The notes under the pieces were generated by a model, which was not told the DNA's origin, did no database searches, and saw only the letters and a list, made by a program, of their open reading frames with translations. The translations under genes and the position numbers were made by a program. From the NCBI RefSeq assembly GCF_001636295.1, contig NZ_CP014209.1:2852001-2916000 (forward strand): DNA of 64,000 bases, in the 5' to 3' direction. Origin of the DNA: Isoptericola dokdonensis DS-3 (lineage in GTDB: Bacteria; Actinomycetota; Actinomycetes; Actinomycetales; Cellulomonadaceae). Below are positions 35,501-43,884 of this stretch, piece after piece; within the stretch, counting starts at the first letter, position 1; the number at the start of each line of letters is the position of its first letter.

Positions 35501-36841
35501 ATGACACCCCGCACCCGCGCCGCCGCGTCCCTGGCGCTCGCCCTGCCGATCGCCCTCCTCGCCGCCTGCGCCGACGAGACCGAGCCCGCCGCCACCCCGG
35601 CCGATGCGAGCGCCGACGCCACCGACACGGCCGAGGAGCCCGCCGCCGGCGAGGTCGCCACGCAGACGGCCCGCCTCGCCCTCACCCACGACGCCGGCAT
35701 CGTCGTCCTCGACGCCCAGACCCTCGAGCAGGTCGGCGACGTCGACCTGCCCGGCTTCAACCGCCTCAACCCGGTCGGCGACGGCCGCCACCTCGCCGTC
35801 TCCACCACCGGCGGGTTCCAGGTCCTCGACCTCGGCACCTGGGGCCAGGGCCACGACGACCACTTCCACTGGTTCACCGCCGACCCCGTCCTCACCGACG
35901 TCACCTACGACGCCACCACCCCCGGCCACGTCGTCGTGCACGACGGCGTCACCGCGTTCTTCGACGACGGCACCGGCACCGTGCAGCTCGTCGACGCCGC
36001 CGAGGCCGCGACCGGCGCCGCCGGCGAGACCGTCGAGCTGCCCGTCCACCACGGTGTCGCCGTGCCGCTCGCCGACGGGACCCTGGTCGTGACCGACGGC
36101 ACCGAGGAGGAGCGCTCCGGCGTCCGCCTCCTCGCCGCCGACGGCACCGAGCTCGCGGCCACCGACCAGTGCCCGGGCGTGCACGGCGAGGCCGTCGCCG
36201 CCGACGACGCCGTCGTCCTCGGGTGCACCGACGGCGCGGTCGTCGTCGCCGGTGGCGAGATCACCAAGGTCGAGACCCCCGACGAGTACTCCCGCATCGG
36301 CAACCAGGCGGGCAGCCACGAGTCCCCGATCGTGCTCGGCGACTACAAGACCGACCCCGACGCCGAGCTCGAGCGGCCCACCACCGTCAGCCTCATCGAC
36401 ACCCGCGACGCGAGCGTCCGGCTCGTCGAGCTGCCCGCGTCGTACTCGTTCCGCTCGCTGGCCCGCGGCGACGACGGCGAGGCGCTCGTGCTGACCACGG
36501 ACGGCGCGCTGCAGGTCATCGACCCCGCCTCCGGCGAGATCACCGCGTCGATCCCCGTCGTCGACGCGTGGGAGGAGCCCACCGAGTGGCAGGAGGCGCG
36601 TCCTGCCCTCCTCACCCTCGACGGTTCCGTCTACGTGACCGACCCCGCGAACCAGCAGGTCCACGCGGTCGACCTCGTCGAGCAGCGCGTCTGGGCGAGC
36701 GCCGACCTCGACGTCGTGCCCAACGAGATCAACGGCGTCGACGGCCTGCCCGCCGACGACCACGAGGACGAGGCGCACGCGGAGGACGACCACGCGGAGG
36801 ACGAGCACGCGAACGAGGAGCACGACGACCACGACCACTGA
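35501..36841 (+). CDS. aztD: AztD-type zinc metallochaperone lipoprotein
   Basis: 446 residues. Ribosome site GGAAAG; signal peptide ends at lipobox LLAAC (Cys23). The body is a seven-bladed beta-propeller (for example TARLALTHDAGIVVLDAQT, GGFQVLDLGTWGQGHDDHFH). GHDDHFHWF at about residue 117 is a likely metal site, as in AztD, which holds zinc and passes it to the ABC binding protein AztC. An extra C-terminal tail rich in His/Asp/Glu (HAEDDHAEDEH, HDDHDH) fits zinc collection. No aztABC genes are adjacent, so its partner must lie elsewhere. The Zur box supports induction in zinc starvation. Confidence 0.87.
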   Translation: MTPRTRAAASLALALPIALLAACADETEPAATPADASADATDTAEEPAAGEVATQTARLALTHDAGIVVLDAQTLEQVGDVDLPGFNRLNPVGDGRHLAVSTTGGFQVLDLGTWGQGHDDHFHWFTADPVLTDVTYDATTPGHVVVHDGVTAFFDDGTGTVQLVDAAEAATGAAGETVELPVHHGVAVPLADGTLVVTDGTEEERSGVRLLAADGTELAATDQCPGVHGEAVAADDAVVLGCTDGAVVVAGGEITKVETPDEYSRIGNQAGSHESPIVLGDYKTDPDAELERPTTVSLIDTRDASVRLVELPASYSFRSLARGDDGEALVLTTDGALQVIDPASGEITASIPVVDAWEEPTEWQEARPALLTLDGSVYVTDPANQQVHAVDLVEQRVWASADLDVVPNEINGVDGLPADDHEDEAHAEDDHAEDEHANEEHDDHDH

Positions 36842-36860
36842 TCCTGGCCGCGGCGTCCTG

Positions 36861-36911
36861 CGACGACGTCGGACCTCACCTGCCGTCCCGGGGTGAGGTC
36901 CGACGTCGTCG
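36861..36911 (+). terminator. 20-bp perfect hairpin after aztD
   Basis: 36861-36880 pairs perfectly with 36892-36911 (11-base loop), starting 19 bp after the stop. It likely terminates aztD and shields the two-component promoter. Confidence 0.75.
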
Positions 36912-36926
36912 GTCGGTGCGGTGCTG

Positions 36927-36942
36927 CGGAACCTGCGGCGTC
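36927..36942 (+). promoter_or_regulatory. 16-bp element shared with the downstream ABC promoter (copy 1)
   Basis: CGGAACCTGCGGCGTC, 60 bp before the histidine kinase start. The same 16 bases occur inverted at 39286-39301 in front of the ABC ATPase gene. Candidate binding site of the response regulator encoded between them. Confidence 0.6.
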
Positions 36943-36990
36943 GGCCCGCGACTCCGCCTCGCGGGGGATCCGCCGCCGCCGTCCGGTCCC

Positions 36991-36996
36991 TACGCT
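36991..36996 (+). promoter_or_regulatory. Leaderless-type -10 hexamer TACGCT
   Basis: Ends 6 bases before the ATG at 37003. Confidence 0.5.
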
Positions 36997-37002
36997 GGGC
37001 GG

Positions 37003-38373
37003 ATGGCACCACCCCTGACGACGCTGCGCCTCTGGTTCGCGCTCGACGCGGACTTCGAGCGGTGGCCCGCCGACCCCCGCGCCGCGTACCGCCGGGACGT
37101 GTGGCTCGGGCTCACCCTCACCGTCCTGGCCGTGCTGGGCACCGAGGTGGCCCGCTCGAGCGGCACGCTGTGGCAGGACCAGGAGCAGCCGACCTGGGTG
37201 CTGTACCTGCTGACCGTCGCCGGGACCCTGCCGCTGACGCTGCGCCGCCGCTACCCGCTGGCCGTGCTCGCCGTCGTCTACACGCACTTCCTGCTGGTCG
37301 GGCTCACCGTCCCGGCCGTCGTCATGACGCCCGTCCTCCAGGTCGTCTACTTCATGACGCTCTACGCGGCCGTCGCGTGGGCGCGCGACCGTCGCGCGAT
37401 GCTCCTCGTCGTGTCCGCCAGCCTGCTGGCGATGTTCGGCTGGCTGTTCTGGCAGCTCGCGATCAGCACGGCCCTGCAGGAGTACCTCGACGAGGCGGGC
37501 CTGCTCGACGACCCGCCCGGCCTCATCGCACCGCTCACGGCCGTCCTCGTGAGCAACTGGCTGACGAACGTCGCCTACTTCCTCGGCGCCATCGCCGCCG
37601 GCCAGCTCTCCTGGAACTCCGCCCGACGGCGCGCCCAGCTCGCCGCGCAGGCCCGCACCATCGCGCTGCAGGCCGAGGCGCTGCAGGAGCAGGCCGTCGT
37701 CGCCGACCGGCTGCGCATCGCGCGCGAGCTGCACGACGTCGTCGCGCACCACGTGTCCGTCATCGGCATCCACGCCGCCGCGGCGGGCCGCCTGCTCGGC
37801 AAGGGCGCCGCCCCCGACGACGTCCGGGCACCGCTCGCGACCATCGAGACGGCCTCCCGCGACGCCGTCGAGCAGATGCGCGGACTCGTCGGCACCCTGC
37901 GCGGGGCCGACGGCGGTGGCGAGCCGCGCGCCGGCCGGTCGCCCGAGCCCGGCCTCGCCGACGTCGCCGCCCTCGCCCGCGCCGACGACGGCCTCGACGT
38001 CACGTACCTGCTGGTCGCCGACCCGCCCGACGTCGTCGAGACCGTCCCCGCGCCGCTGGGACTCAGCCTCTACCGCACCGTCCAGGAGGCGCTCGCGAAC
38101 GTGCGCAAGCACTCCACCGCCCGGTCGGCGCGCGTCACCGTGCGCGTCGACGCGCGACCCGTGCCGGACGACCGACGTTTCGCCCACGGGTACGTCGAGG
38201 CCGAGGTGATCGACGACGGCCGCGCCCGCCCCGGCTCCGGCGGCAGCGGGCTCGGGCTCATGGGCCTGCGGGAACGGGTCGCCGCCCACCATGGCCTCGC
38301 CGAGATCGGCCCGCGCGTCACCGGCGGCTACCGTGTGCGGGTCCGCCTGCCGCTGCCCGAGGAGACGCCGTGA
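37003..38373 (+). CDS. Sensor histidine kinase (HisKA_3, NarL-type partner)
   Basis: 456 residues. Four to five N-terminal membrane helices (about 30-215; VWLGLTLTVLAVLGTEVA, VYFMTLYAAVAWA, LISTAL-like segments) form the sensor without a large extracellular loop. The dimerisation/phosphoacceptor helix is RELHDVVAHHVSVIGIHA with His244. The HATPase domain shows NVRKHSTARSARV (N box) and GGSGLGLMGLRERV (G box). It should phosphorylate the response regulator whose GTG overlaps its stop. Signals for such intramembrane-sensing kinases are often cell-envelope stress; here inferred only. Confidence 0.92.
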   Translation: MAPPLTTLRLWFALDADFERWPADPRAAYRRDVWLGLTLTVLAVLGTEVARSSGTLWQDQEQPTWVLYLLTVAGTLPLTLRRRYPLAVLAVVYTHFLLVGLTVPAVVMTPVLQVVYFMTLYAAVAWARDRRAMLLVVSASLLAMFGWLFWQLAISTALQEYLDEAGLLDDPPGLIAPLTAVLVSNWLTNVAYFLGAIAAGQLSWNSARRRAQLAAQARTIALQAEALQEQAVVADRLRIARELHDVVAHHVSVIGIHAAAAGRLLGKGAAPDDVRAPLATIETASRDAVEQMRGLVGTLRGADGGGEPRAGRSPEPGLADVAALARADDGLDVTYLLVADPPDVVETVPAPLGLSLYRTVQEALANVRKHSTARSARVTVRVDARPVPDDRRFAHGYVEAEVIDDGRARPGSGGSGLGLMGLRERVAAHHGLAEIGPRVTGGYRVRVRLPLPEETP

Positions 38374-39212
38374 CGTCCGTCCTGCTCGTCGACGACCAGC
38401 GCCTCGTCCGCTCCGGGTTCCGGCTCCTGCTGGAGGCGGAGGACGACCTGGAGGTCGTCGGGGAGGCCGCCGACGGCGCCGCCGCCGTGGAGGCCGCCCG
38501 CCGCCTGCGCCCCGACGTCGTCCTCATGGACGTGCAGATGCCCGTCATGGACGGCATCGAGGCCACCGGTCGGGTCGTCGCGGAGGGCACCGCCCGGGTG
38601 CTCGTGCTCACCACGTTCGACGACGACGCGTACGTGTTCGACGCGCTCTCGGCGGGGGCGTCCGGGTTCCTGCTGAAGAACGCCGACCCCGACCACCTCG
38701 TCGACGCCGTCCGCACCGTCGCGTCCGGGCACGCCCTGCTGTCCCCGGAGGTGACCCGGCGGGTCGTCGAACGGATGGTTGCGTCCGGCGCCGCTCCCCG
38801 GACCGCCGACTCCGCCCCGGGGGCGGGGAGCGACGGCTCCGGGCGGACGACGGGTGCCGCCGACCGGGTCGGGCCGTCCGCCGGTCCGGGCCGCCGCGAC
38901 GACGGTGGGGCGCAGGGCCCCCCGGCGCGGGCCGCAGGTCAGGCCGCGGCCGACGGCGGACCGGTGCCGACCGCTGCCCCCTCGGACCGGGCCGGGGGCG
39001 GCGCGCCGCCGGAGCTGGACCGGCTGACCGCGCGCGAGCACGAGGTGCTGGAGCTCGTGGGTCGCGGCCTGTCGAACGCCGAGATCGCGGCCGCGCTGTT
39101 CCTCGGCGAGGCGACGGTCAAGACCCACGTCTCCAACGTGCTCGCCAAGCTGCACCTGCGCGACCGTGTCCAGGCGGTCGTCTACGTCCACCGGCACGGC
39201 CTCTCGGGGTAG
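38370..39212 (+). CDS. NarL/LuxR-type response regulator with an unusually long linker
   Basis: 280 residues from a GTG overlapping the kinase stop. Receiver domain 1-120: [13 protein letters not shown], phospho-acceptor Asp54 in [34 protein letters not shown]. The LuxR HTH is at about 210-275 ([37 protein letters not shown]). The typical linker is about 15-25 residues; here about 75 residues of Gly/Ala/Pro/Arg-rich, low-complexity sequence separate the domains (about 135-210). Likely controls its own operon and the following ABC genes through the 16-bp element in both promoters. Confidence 0.91.
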   Translation: MTSVLLVDDQRLVRSGFRLLLEAEDDLEVVGEAADGAAAVEAARRLRPDVVLMDVQMPVMDGIEATGRVVAEGTARVLVLTTFDDDAYVFDALSAGASGFLLKNADPDHLVDAVRTVASGHALLSPEVTRRVVERMVASGAAPRTADSAPGAGSDGSGRTTGAADRVGPSAGPGRRDDGGAQGPPARAAGQAAADGGPVPTAAPSDRAGGGAPPELDRLTAREHEVLELVGRGLSNAEIAAALFLGEATVKTHVSNVLAKLHLRDRVQAVVYVHRHGLSG

Positions 39213-39240
39213 GCCGCGCCTGCCGACGGGCGAGGTGCTG

Positions 39241-39301
39241 CGGAACCTCACAGATCGGCAGGTGGCCCGGCTCCACCGTGAGGGGGACGCCGCAGGTTCC
39301 G
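39241..39301. promoter_or_regulatory. 16-bp element (inverted copy 2) with a half-copy, before the ABC ATPase gene
   Basis: CGGAACCT at 39241-39248, preceded by GGTGCTG as in copy 1, and the complete element inverted at 39286-39301. Together they form an inverted pair 48-108 bp before the ATPase start. Confidence 0.55.
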
Positions 39302-39335
39302 TCCTCCGACGGATCCGCCGAGCGACGCCGGTCCG

Positions 39336-39341
39336 TAGCGT
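39336..39341 (+). promoter_or_regulatory. Leaderless-type -10 hexamer TAGCGT
   Basis: Ends 7 bases before the ATG at 39349. Confidence 0.5.
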
Positions 39342-39348
39342 GGTCGCC

Positions 39349-40236
39349 ATGACCAGTCTCGAGGTCCACGACCTGACCAGGACGTTCGGCGACCGCCGCG
39401 CCGTCGACGGCATCTCCTTCACCGCCACGGGCGGGCTGCTGACGGGGTTCGTCGGCTCGAACGGCGCCGGCAAGACGACGACGATGCGCATGATCATGGG
39501 CGTCCTCGCCATCAGCTCGGGCGAGGTGCGGTTCGACGGCGCCCCGGTGACGCGGGCGGACCGGCGCACGTTCGGGTACATGCCGGAGGAGCGTGGCCTG
39601 TACCCGAAGCAGCCGGCGCTGGAGCAGCTCGTGTACCTGGCGCGGCTGCGCGGCATCCCCGCGACGGCGGCCCGCACCGAGGCGCTGGACCTGCTGGACC
39701 GCCTCGGCCTGGCGGACCGCGCCAAGGACCACGTGGAGAAGCTGAGCCTCGGCAACCAGCAGCGTGTGCAGATCGTGGCGGCCCTCATGGGGACGCCGCG
39801 GGCGCTGGTCCTGGACGAGCCGTTCTCGGGCCTCGACCCGACGGCGGTCGACGGCATGGTGGACCTGCTGCGCGAGCACACGGCCCGCGGCGTGCCGGTG
39901 CTGTTCTCCTCCCATCAGCTCGACCTCGTGGAGCGGCTGTGCGAGCGGCTGGTCATCCTGCGCTCGGGGCAGGTCGTCGCGGACGGCACCCCCGGTGACC
40001 TCCAGGAGGCCGGGACGGTGCGGCACCGCCTCGTCATGGACGGGGACGCCGGCTGGGTGCGCGGCGTGCCCGGCATCCACGCGGTCGACGTCGACGGCCC
40101 GGTCGCGCTCGTCGAGGCCGCCGACGACGCCGCGGTCCAGCGGCTCCTCGCCACGGCCGTGGAACGCGGCCCCGTCCACGAGCTCAGCCCCGTGCGACCC
40201 TCCCTGGCCCAGATCTACCGTGAGGTGACGGCATGA
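39349..40236 (+). CDS. ABC transporter ATP-binding protein (NatA-like)
   Basis: 295 residues; the ATG at 39349 fits the family N-terminus (MTSLEVHDLTRTFGDRRAV), and the longer frame upstream is Arg-rich and non-coding. Walker A is GSNGAGKTTTM, signature KLSLGNQQRVQIVA, Walker B ALVLDEPFSGLDP, H-loop FSSHQLDLV. A C-terminal ~75-residue domain ends with SLAQIYREVTA. Overlaps the permease gene by ATGA. NatA-type ATPases drive Na+, drug or peptide efflux. Confidence 0.9.
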   Translation: MTSLEVHDLTRTFGDRRAVDGISFTATGGLLTGFVGSNGAGKTTTMRMIMGVLAISSGEVRFDGAPVTRADRRTFGYMPEERGLYPKQPALEQLVYLARLRGIPATAARTEALDLLDRLGLADRAKDHVEKLSLGNQQRVQIVAALMGTPRALVLDEPFSGLDPTAVDGMVDLLREHTARGVPVLFSSHQLDLVERLCERLVILRSGQVVADGTPGDLQEAGTVRHRLVMDGDAGWVRGVPGIHAVDVDGPVALVEAADDAAVQRLLATAVERGPVHELSPVRPSLAQIYREVTA

Positions 40237-41462
40237 CCACCCTGACCCCGACCCCGCAGCACCAGGCGTCCGTCGTCGACCCGGACGGCAACCGTGGCGC
40301 GTGGCTGCTGGTGATGCAGCGCGAGATCGTCGTGCGCGCCCTCAACAAGTCGTTCGTCATCGGCCTCGTCGTGTCGATCGGCGTCCTCGCGGCGCTCGCC
40401 GGGTTCTTCGCCTGGCAGGGCTCCCGCGTGGAGACGTCCACGGTGGCCGTGTCGAGCGCGGACACCACGGGGGCGGCCGCCGTCGCGGCGGCCGCCGAGC
40501 TCGCGGAGTCCCAGGACACTGGCGACGAGATCGTCGTGCTGGAGGTCGCCGACGACGACGCCGCGCGCGCCGCGCTCACGGCCGGCGACGCGGACGCCTG
40601 GCTGCACGAGGGCGACGACGGCTGGGTGCTCACCGGCGAGGGCACCCCGGACGGCACGCTGACCCGTCTGGTCGGCGCCGGCGTGGAGACGCAGGTGGTG
40701 GGCGCGAACGCCGCCGCCGCGGGCACCTCCGTCGAGGAGCTGAGCGCTGGCGCGACCCTCACGACGGAACAGCTCGACCCGGGGGCGATGGACTCCCAGA
40801 CGCTGTTCTTCGCGTCGTTCGCGCTGTCCCTGCTGTTCTTCACGGGCGCGATCACCTCGGGCAGCATGATCGCCGGGTCCGTGGTCGAGGAGAAGCAGTC
40901 CCGGCTGGTCGAGATCATCGCGACCGCGGTGCCGCTGCGCCAGCTCCTGGTCGGCAAGATCCTGGGGAACTCGGTGATCGCGCTCGCGCAGAACCTGCTG
41001 TTCGCCGGGGTGGGGCTGATCGCGATCGCGGTGTCACCCTTGAGCCTGGCGCTGCCCGCGCTGTCGACCTCGCTGATCTGGTTCGTCGTGTTCTTCACGG
41101 TCGGGTTCCTGGCGCTCGCGGCGCTGTTCGCGGTGTCGGGCGCGCTGGCGAGCCGCCAGGAGGACCTCCAGCACACGATGACGCCGATGATGGTGATCAT
41201 CTCGGCGGTCTACTTCGTGACGTTCTCGGCGTCGGGCACCTTCCAGACGGTGCTGTCGTTCGTGCCGCTGGCGAACGTCGTCGCGATGCCCGTGCGGGTG
41301 CTGTCGGGCGAGGCGTCGTGGTGGGAGCCGGTGGTCTCGCTGCTCCTGCTCGCCGCGTTCGCGGTCGCCGCGCTGCTGGTGTGCGAGCGGGCGTTCCGGG
41401 GTGCGCTGCTCCAGACGGGCGGCCGGGTGTCGTGGAAGCAGGCGCTGCGCTCCCAGGCCTGA
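40233..41462 (+). CDS. ABC transporter permease (NatB/YhaP-like ABC-2 type)
   Basis: 409 residues. Helix 1 at about 38-58 is followed by a ~130-residue extracytoplasmic domain (Asp/Ala-rich, about 60-190), then five or six helices with the ABC-2_3 hallmark EEKQSRLVEIIATAVPLRQL-type amphipathic segment after LLFFTGAITSGSMIAGSVV. This is the layout of NatB-type exporters. It forms a transporter with the upstream ATPase and is probably controlled by the preceding two-component system. Confidence 0.9.
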   Translation: MTTLTPTPQHQASVVDPDGNRGAWLLVMQREIVVRALNKSFVIGLVVSIGVLAALAGFFAWQGSRVETSTVAVSSADTTGAAAVAAAAELAESQDTGDEIVVLEVADDDAARAALTAGDADAWLHEGDDGWVLTGEGTPDGTLTRLVGAGVETQVVGANAAAAGTSVEELSAGATLTTEQLDPGAMDSQTLFFASFALSLLFFTGAITSGSMIAGSVVEEKQSRLVEIIATAVPLRQLLVGKILGNSVIALAQNLLFAGVGLIAIAVSPLSLALPALSTSLIWFVVFFTVGFLALAALFAVSGALASRQEDLQHTMTPMMVIISAVYFVTFSASGTFQTVLSFVPLANVVAMPVRVLSGEASWWEPVVSLLLLAAFAVAALLVCERAFRGALLQTGGRVSWKQALRSQA

Positions 41463-41466
41463 CGGC

Positions 41467-41502
41467 GACCGGTGCGGCACCCGGGCGGGTGCCGCACCGG
41501 TC
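41467..41502 (+). terminator. 16-bp terminator hairpin after the ABC operon
   Basis: 41467-41482 pairs with 41487-41502 (loop gggc), starting 4 bp after the permease stop. Confidence 0.78.
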
Positions 41503-41519
41503 CGCCCCCGCACCGGGGT

Positions 41520-41565
41520 AGGGGTATCCCCCGGTCCTTCTCCGGGACACCCCCCGAATACCCCT
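41520..41565. promoter_or_regulatory. Inverted repeat in the cydA upstream region
   Basis: AGGGGTAT (41520-41527) and ATACCCCT (41558-41565), a perfect 8-bp inverted repeat with a 30-bp spacer that straddles the expected promoter. Possible operator; regulator unknown. Confidence 0.35.
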
Positions 41566-41596
41566 GAGCGGGGGTCCGGGCGGCCCCCGCGCGGCC

Positions 41597-41602
41597 TAGC
41601 GT
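41597..41602 (+). promoter_or_regulatory. Leaderless-type -10 hexamer TAGCGT
   Basis: Ends 7 bases before the ATG at 41610. Confidence 0.5.
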
Positions 41603-41609
41603 CGCACCC

Positions 41610-42827
41610 ATGACCGCCGTCGACGCCGCTCGTCTGCAGTTCGCGCTGCTGGCCGGCATCCACTTCCTCTTCGTCCTGGTGACGTTGGGGCTGGGGCCGG
41701 TGGTCGCGGTGCTCCAGACCCGGTGGGCCCTCACGGGACGCGAGGTGTTCGAGCGGGCGACCCGGTTCTGGGGCCAGCTCTACCTCGTGAACTACGCGCT
41801 CGGCATCGCCGCCGGCATCGTCATGGAGCTGCAGCTCGGCCTGCACTTCCCGGGGCTGCTGGAGGTCGCCGGGGGAGTGATCGGGGCACCGCTGGTGGTG
41901 GAGACGATGGCGGCGTTCTTCCTCGAGTCGACCTTCCTCGGGATCTGGGTGTTCGGCTGGCACCTGCTGCCCCGCGCGGTGCACACGGCCGCGATCTGGG
42001 GCGTGGTCGTCACGGGATACCTGTCGGCGTTCACCGTCATGGTGGCGAACGGGTTCCTGCGCCACCCGGTCGGGTACGTCATGGAGGACGGCGAGGCGCA
42101 CATCGCCGACGTCGGCGAGCTCGTGACGAACCCCGCCGCCGTCGTCTCGGCCGTCCACGCGCTCGGCGCCTGCCTGGTCGCGGGCGGGTTCCTGCTCGTC
42201 GGGGTGAGCGCGTGGCACCTGCGCCGCACCGCTCCGGACGGCGACGACGACCTGTGGCGGCGCTCGCTGCGGACCGGCCTCGTGACGGGCACGCTCGGGG
42301 CGTTCGTCGCCATGGCGTCCGGTTTCGCCCAGTTCACGTACTTCCAGGACGTCGAAGCGGCCCAGGAACCGGTGGTCGGTATCGCTTACGGGGTCATGGA
42401 CCTCGTAGCCTTCATGACCTTTCTCTGCGGCGCCGGCATGCTCCTGCTGCTCGTGCGCGGCGCGCTGTTCCGGCTGTGGACGCCGGCGCGCCACGGCCTG
42501 TACCGCGTGCTGACGGCGCTGATCGCCGTCCCCTTCGCGACGGCGCTGCTCGGCTGGGTCGCGCGCGAGGTGGGTCGCCAGCCGTGGGCGATCGTCGGGG
42601 TGCTGCGCACCGAGGACGCCGTCTCCGACGCCTCGTTCGCGACCGTCATGACGTCCCTCGTGGTGCTGGTGGGCGTCCTGGGCGCCCTCGCCGTCGCCGA
42701 CTGGACGGTGCTCGCCCGCCTCGCCCGCCGCGGCGACGACCGGCTCGCGCTCGGCGCACCTCCCGCGGACGTGCTCGCCGACCCCGACCCGACGGCCGAC
42801 GTCCTCGCCTTCGGAGGTGCCCGATGA
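41610..42827 (+). CDS. cydA: Cytochrome bd-type quinol oxidase subunit I, short form
   Basis: A 405-residue membrane subunit that would oxidise quinol and reduce O2. Heme-site residues are visible: His18 (AGIHFLF), Glu98 and Glu106 (VETMAAFFLEST) and His183 (SAVHALGAC). The GRQPW motif (EVGRQPWAIVGVLRT) is present near residue 325. It is shorter than classical CydA (about 450-520), and the region after the GVMDLVAFMTFLCGAG helix leaves little room for a long Q loop. I could not place the Met ligand of heme b558 with confidence. Followed by a CydB-like gene with ATGA overlap; no cydDC assembly genes nearby. Confidence 0.86.
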   Translation: MTAVDAARLQFALLAGIHFLFVLVTLGLGPVVAVLQTRWALTGREVFERATRFWGQLYLVNYALGIAAGIVMELQLGLHFPGLLEVAGGVIGAPLVVETMAAFFLESTFLGIWVFGWHLLPRAVHTAAIWGVVVTGYLSAFTVMVANGFLRHPVGYVMEDGEAHIADVGELVTNPAAVVSAVHALGACLVAGGFLLVGVSAWHLRRTAPDGDDDLWRRSLRTGLVTGTLGAFVAMASGFAQFTYFQDVEAAQEPVVGIAYGVMDLVAFMTFLCGAGMLLLLVRGALFRLWTPARHGLYRVLTALIAVPFATALLGWVAREVGRQPWAIVGVLRTEDAVSDASFATVMTSLVVLVGVLGALAVADWTVLARLARRGDDRLALGAPPADVLADPDPTADVLAFGGAR

Positions 42828-43825
42828 ACGCCACCGGATGGGGTGTCCTGCTGGCCGTGCTGCTCGCGGGATGGATGCTGGTCGACGGCGCCGCGCAGGG
42901 TGCGCTCCAGCTCTCCCGCACCGTGACCGCGGGCGCGCCCGGTCCGGCCGCCCGGGACCACCGCCGTCGCGCGGTGCTCGGAGTCGTGGGCCCCCTGCTC
43001 CTGCTCGGCGAGGTGTGGCTGGTGGCCGCGGCTGGGGTGCTCGTCGGCGCGTTCTGGGAGGTCGAGTCCGCGCTGTGGGCGCACGGCTACCCGCTGGTCG
43101 TGGCGCTGCTCGTCGCCTGGGTCGTGCGCGACGCCGCCGTGTGGTTGCGCAGCAGGTCGGACCGACCGCGGTGGCGCGCCGGCTGGGACGTCGCCGCGCA
43201 GGTGGCGGGCCTTGCCCTGCCTGCCGCCGCGGGAGCGCTCCTCGGCACCGCGTGGTCGCTCTTCGCCCTGCCCGCCGGCCAGAGCGTCACCGGCCCGGGC
43301 GTCGTCCCGTTCCGGGCCGCCCCCGTCCTGCTCGCCGCCCTGTGCGTGCTCGGTGCGAGGGTCCACGGCGCGCTGGTCCTCGCGGCCAGGATGCGCGACG
43401 TCCCCGGCGTCGCGGACCGTGCCCGCGTCCAGGCCGGCGCCGCCCTCGGCCTGTTCTCCGTGGTCGCCGCGCTCACCGCGTTCGCCGCTCTCGGCGCGTT
43501 CGGGGGCGGCGCGCGGGCCGCCGTCGTCGCGGCCCTCGCGCTGCTCCTCGGGGCCGCCGTCGCGCTCGCAGCACTGTTCGACCTGGACCGCGGGGCCACC
43601 CGGGCGGTCACGGTCCGGTCGGCGGGGCTCGTGGCCGTCGTGCTGCCCGTCGCCGCGACGGTGGCCGTGGCCGGTCCGGGTGTCGTCGCGGCGGCCGCGC
43701 CGTCGCCCGTGCTCGCCGGCCTGACCTGGCCGGTCCTGGCTGCCGTGGTGCTGGTCGCCGTCGTCCAGTGGTCCGCCTGGCGGCTCCTGCGCGGCCACCG
43801 TGCCCCGCAGGTCGCGTTCCTCTGA
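42824..43825 (+). CDS. cydB: Cytochrome bd-type oxidase subunit II-like protein
   Basis: 333 residues, eight to nine helices. GGAGG lies 7 bases before the ATG, which overlaps the cydA stop. The N-terminal helix with LAGWMLVDGAAQGALQL corresponds to the VLDGFDLGVG region of CydB, with Asp conserved but the rest diverged. Assignment rests on this segment, helix number and its pairing with cydA. Without the neighbour it would be a weak call. Confidence 0.78.
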   Translation: MNATGWGVLLAVLLAGWMLVDGAAQGALQLSRTVTAGAPGPAARDHRRRAVLGVVGPLLLLGEVWLVAAAGVLVGAFWEVESALWAHGYPLVVALLVAWVVRDAAVWLRSRSDRPRWRAGWDVAAQVAGLALPAAAGALLGTAWSLFALPAGQSVTGPGVVPFRAAPVLLAALCVLGARVHGALVLAARMRDVPGVADRARVQAGAALGLFSVVAALTAFAALGAFGGGARAAVVAALALLLGAAVALAALFDLDRGATRAVTVRSAGLVAVVLPVAATVAVAGPGVVAAAAPSPVLAGLTWPVLAAVVLVAVVQWSAWRLLRGHRAPQVAFL

Positions 43826-43872
43826 GGCGCCCCGTGCGCGACGACCGGGTGCGAGCGCGACGACGCCGGGGC

Positions 43873-43878
43873 TACGGT
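43873..43878 (+). promoter_or_regulatory. Leaderless-type -10 hexamer TACGGT
   Basis: Ends 6 bases before the GTG at 43885. Confidence 0.5.
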
Positions 43879-43884
43879 GCGGTC

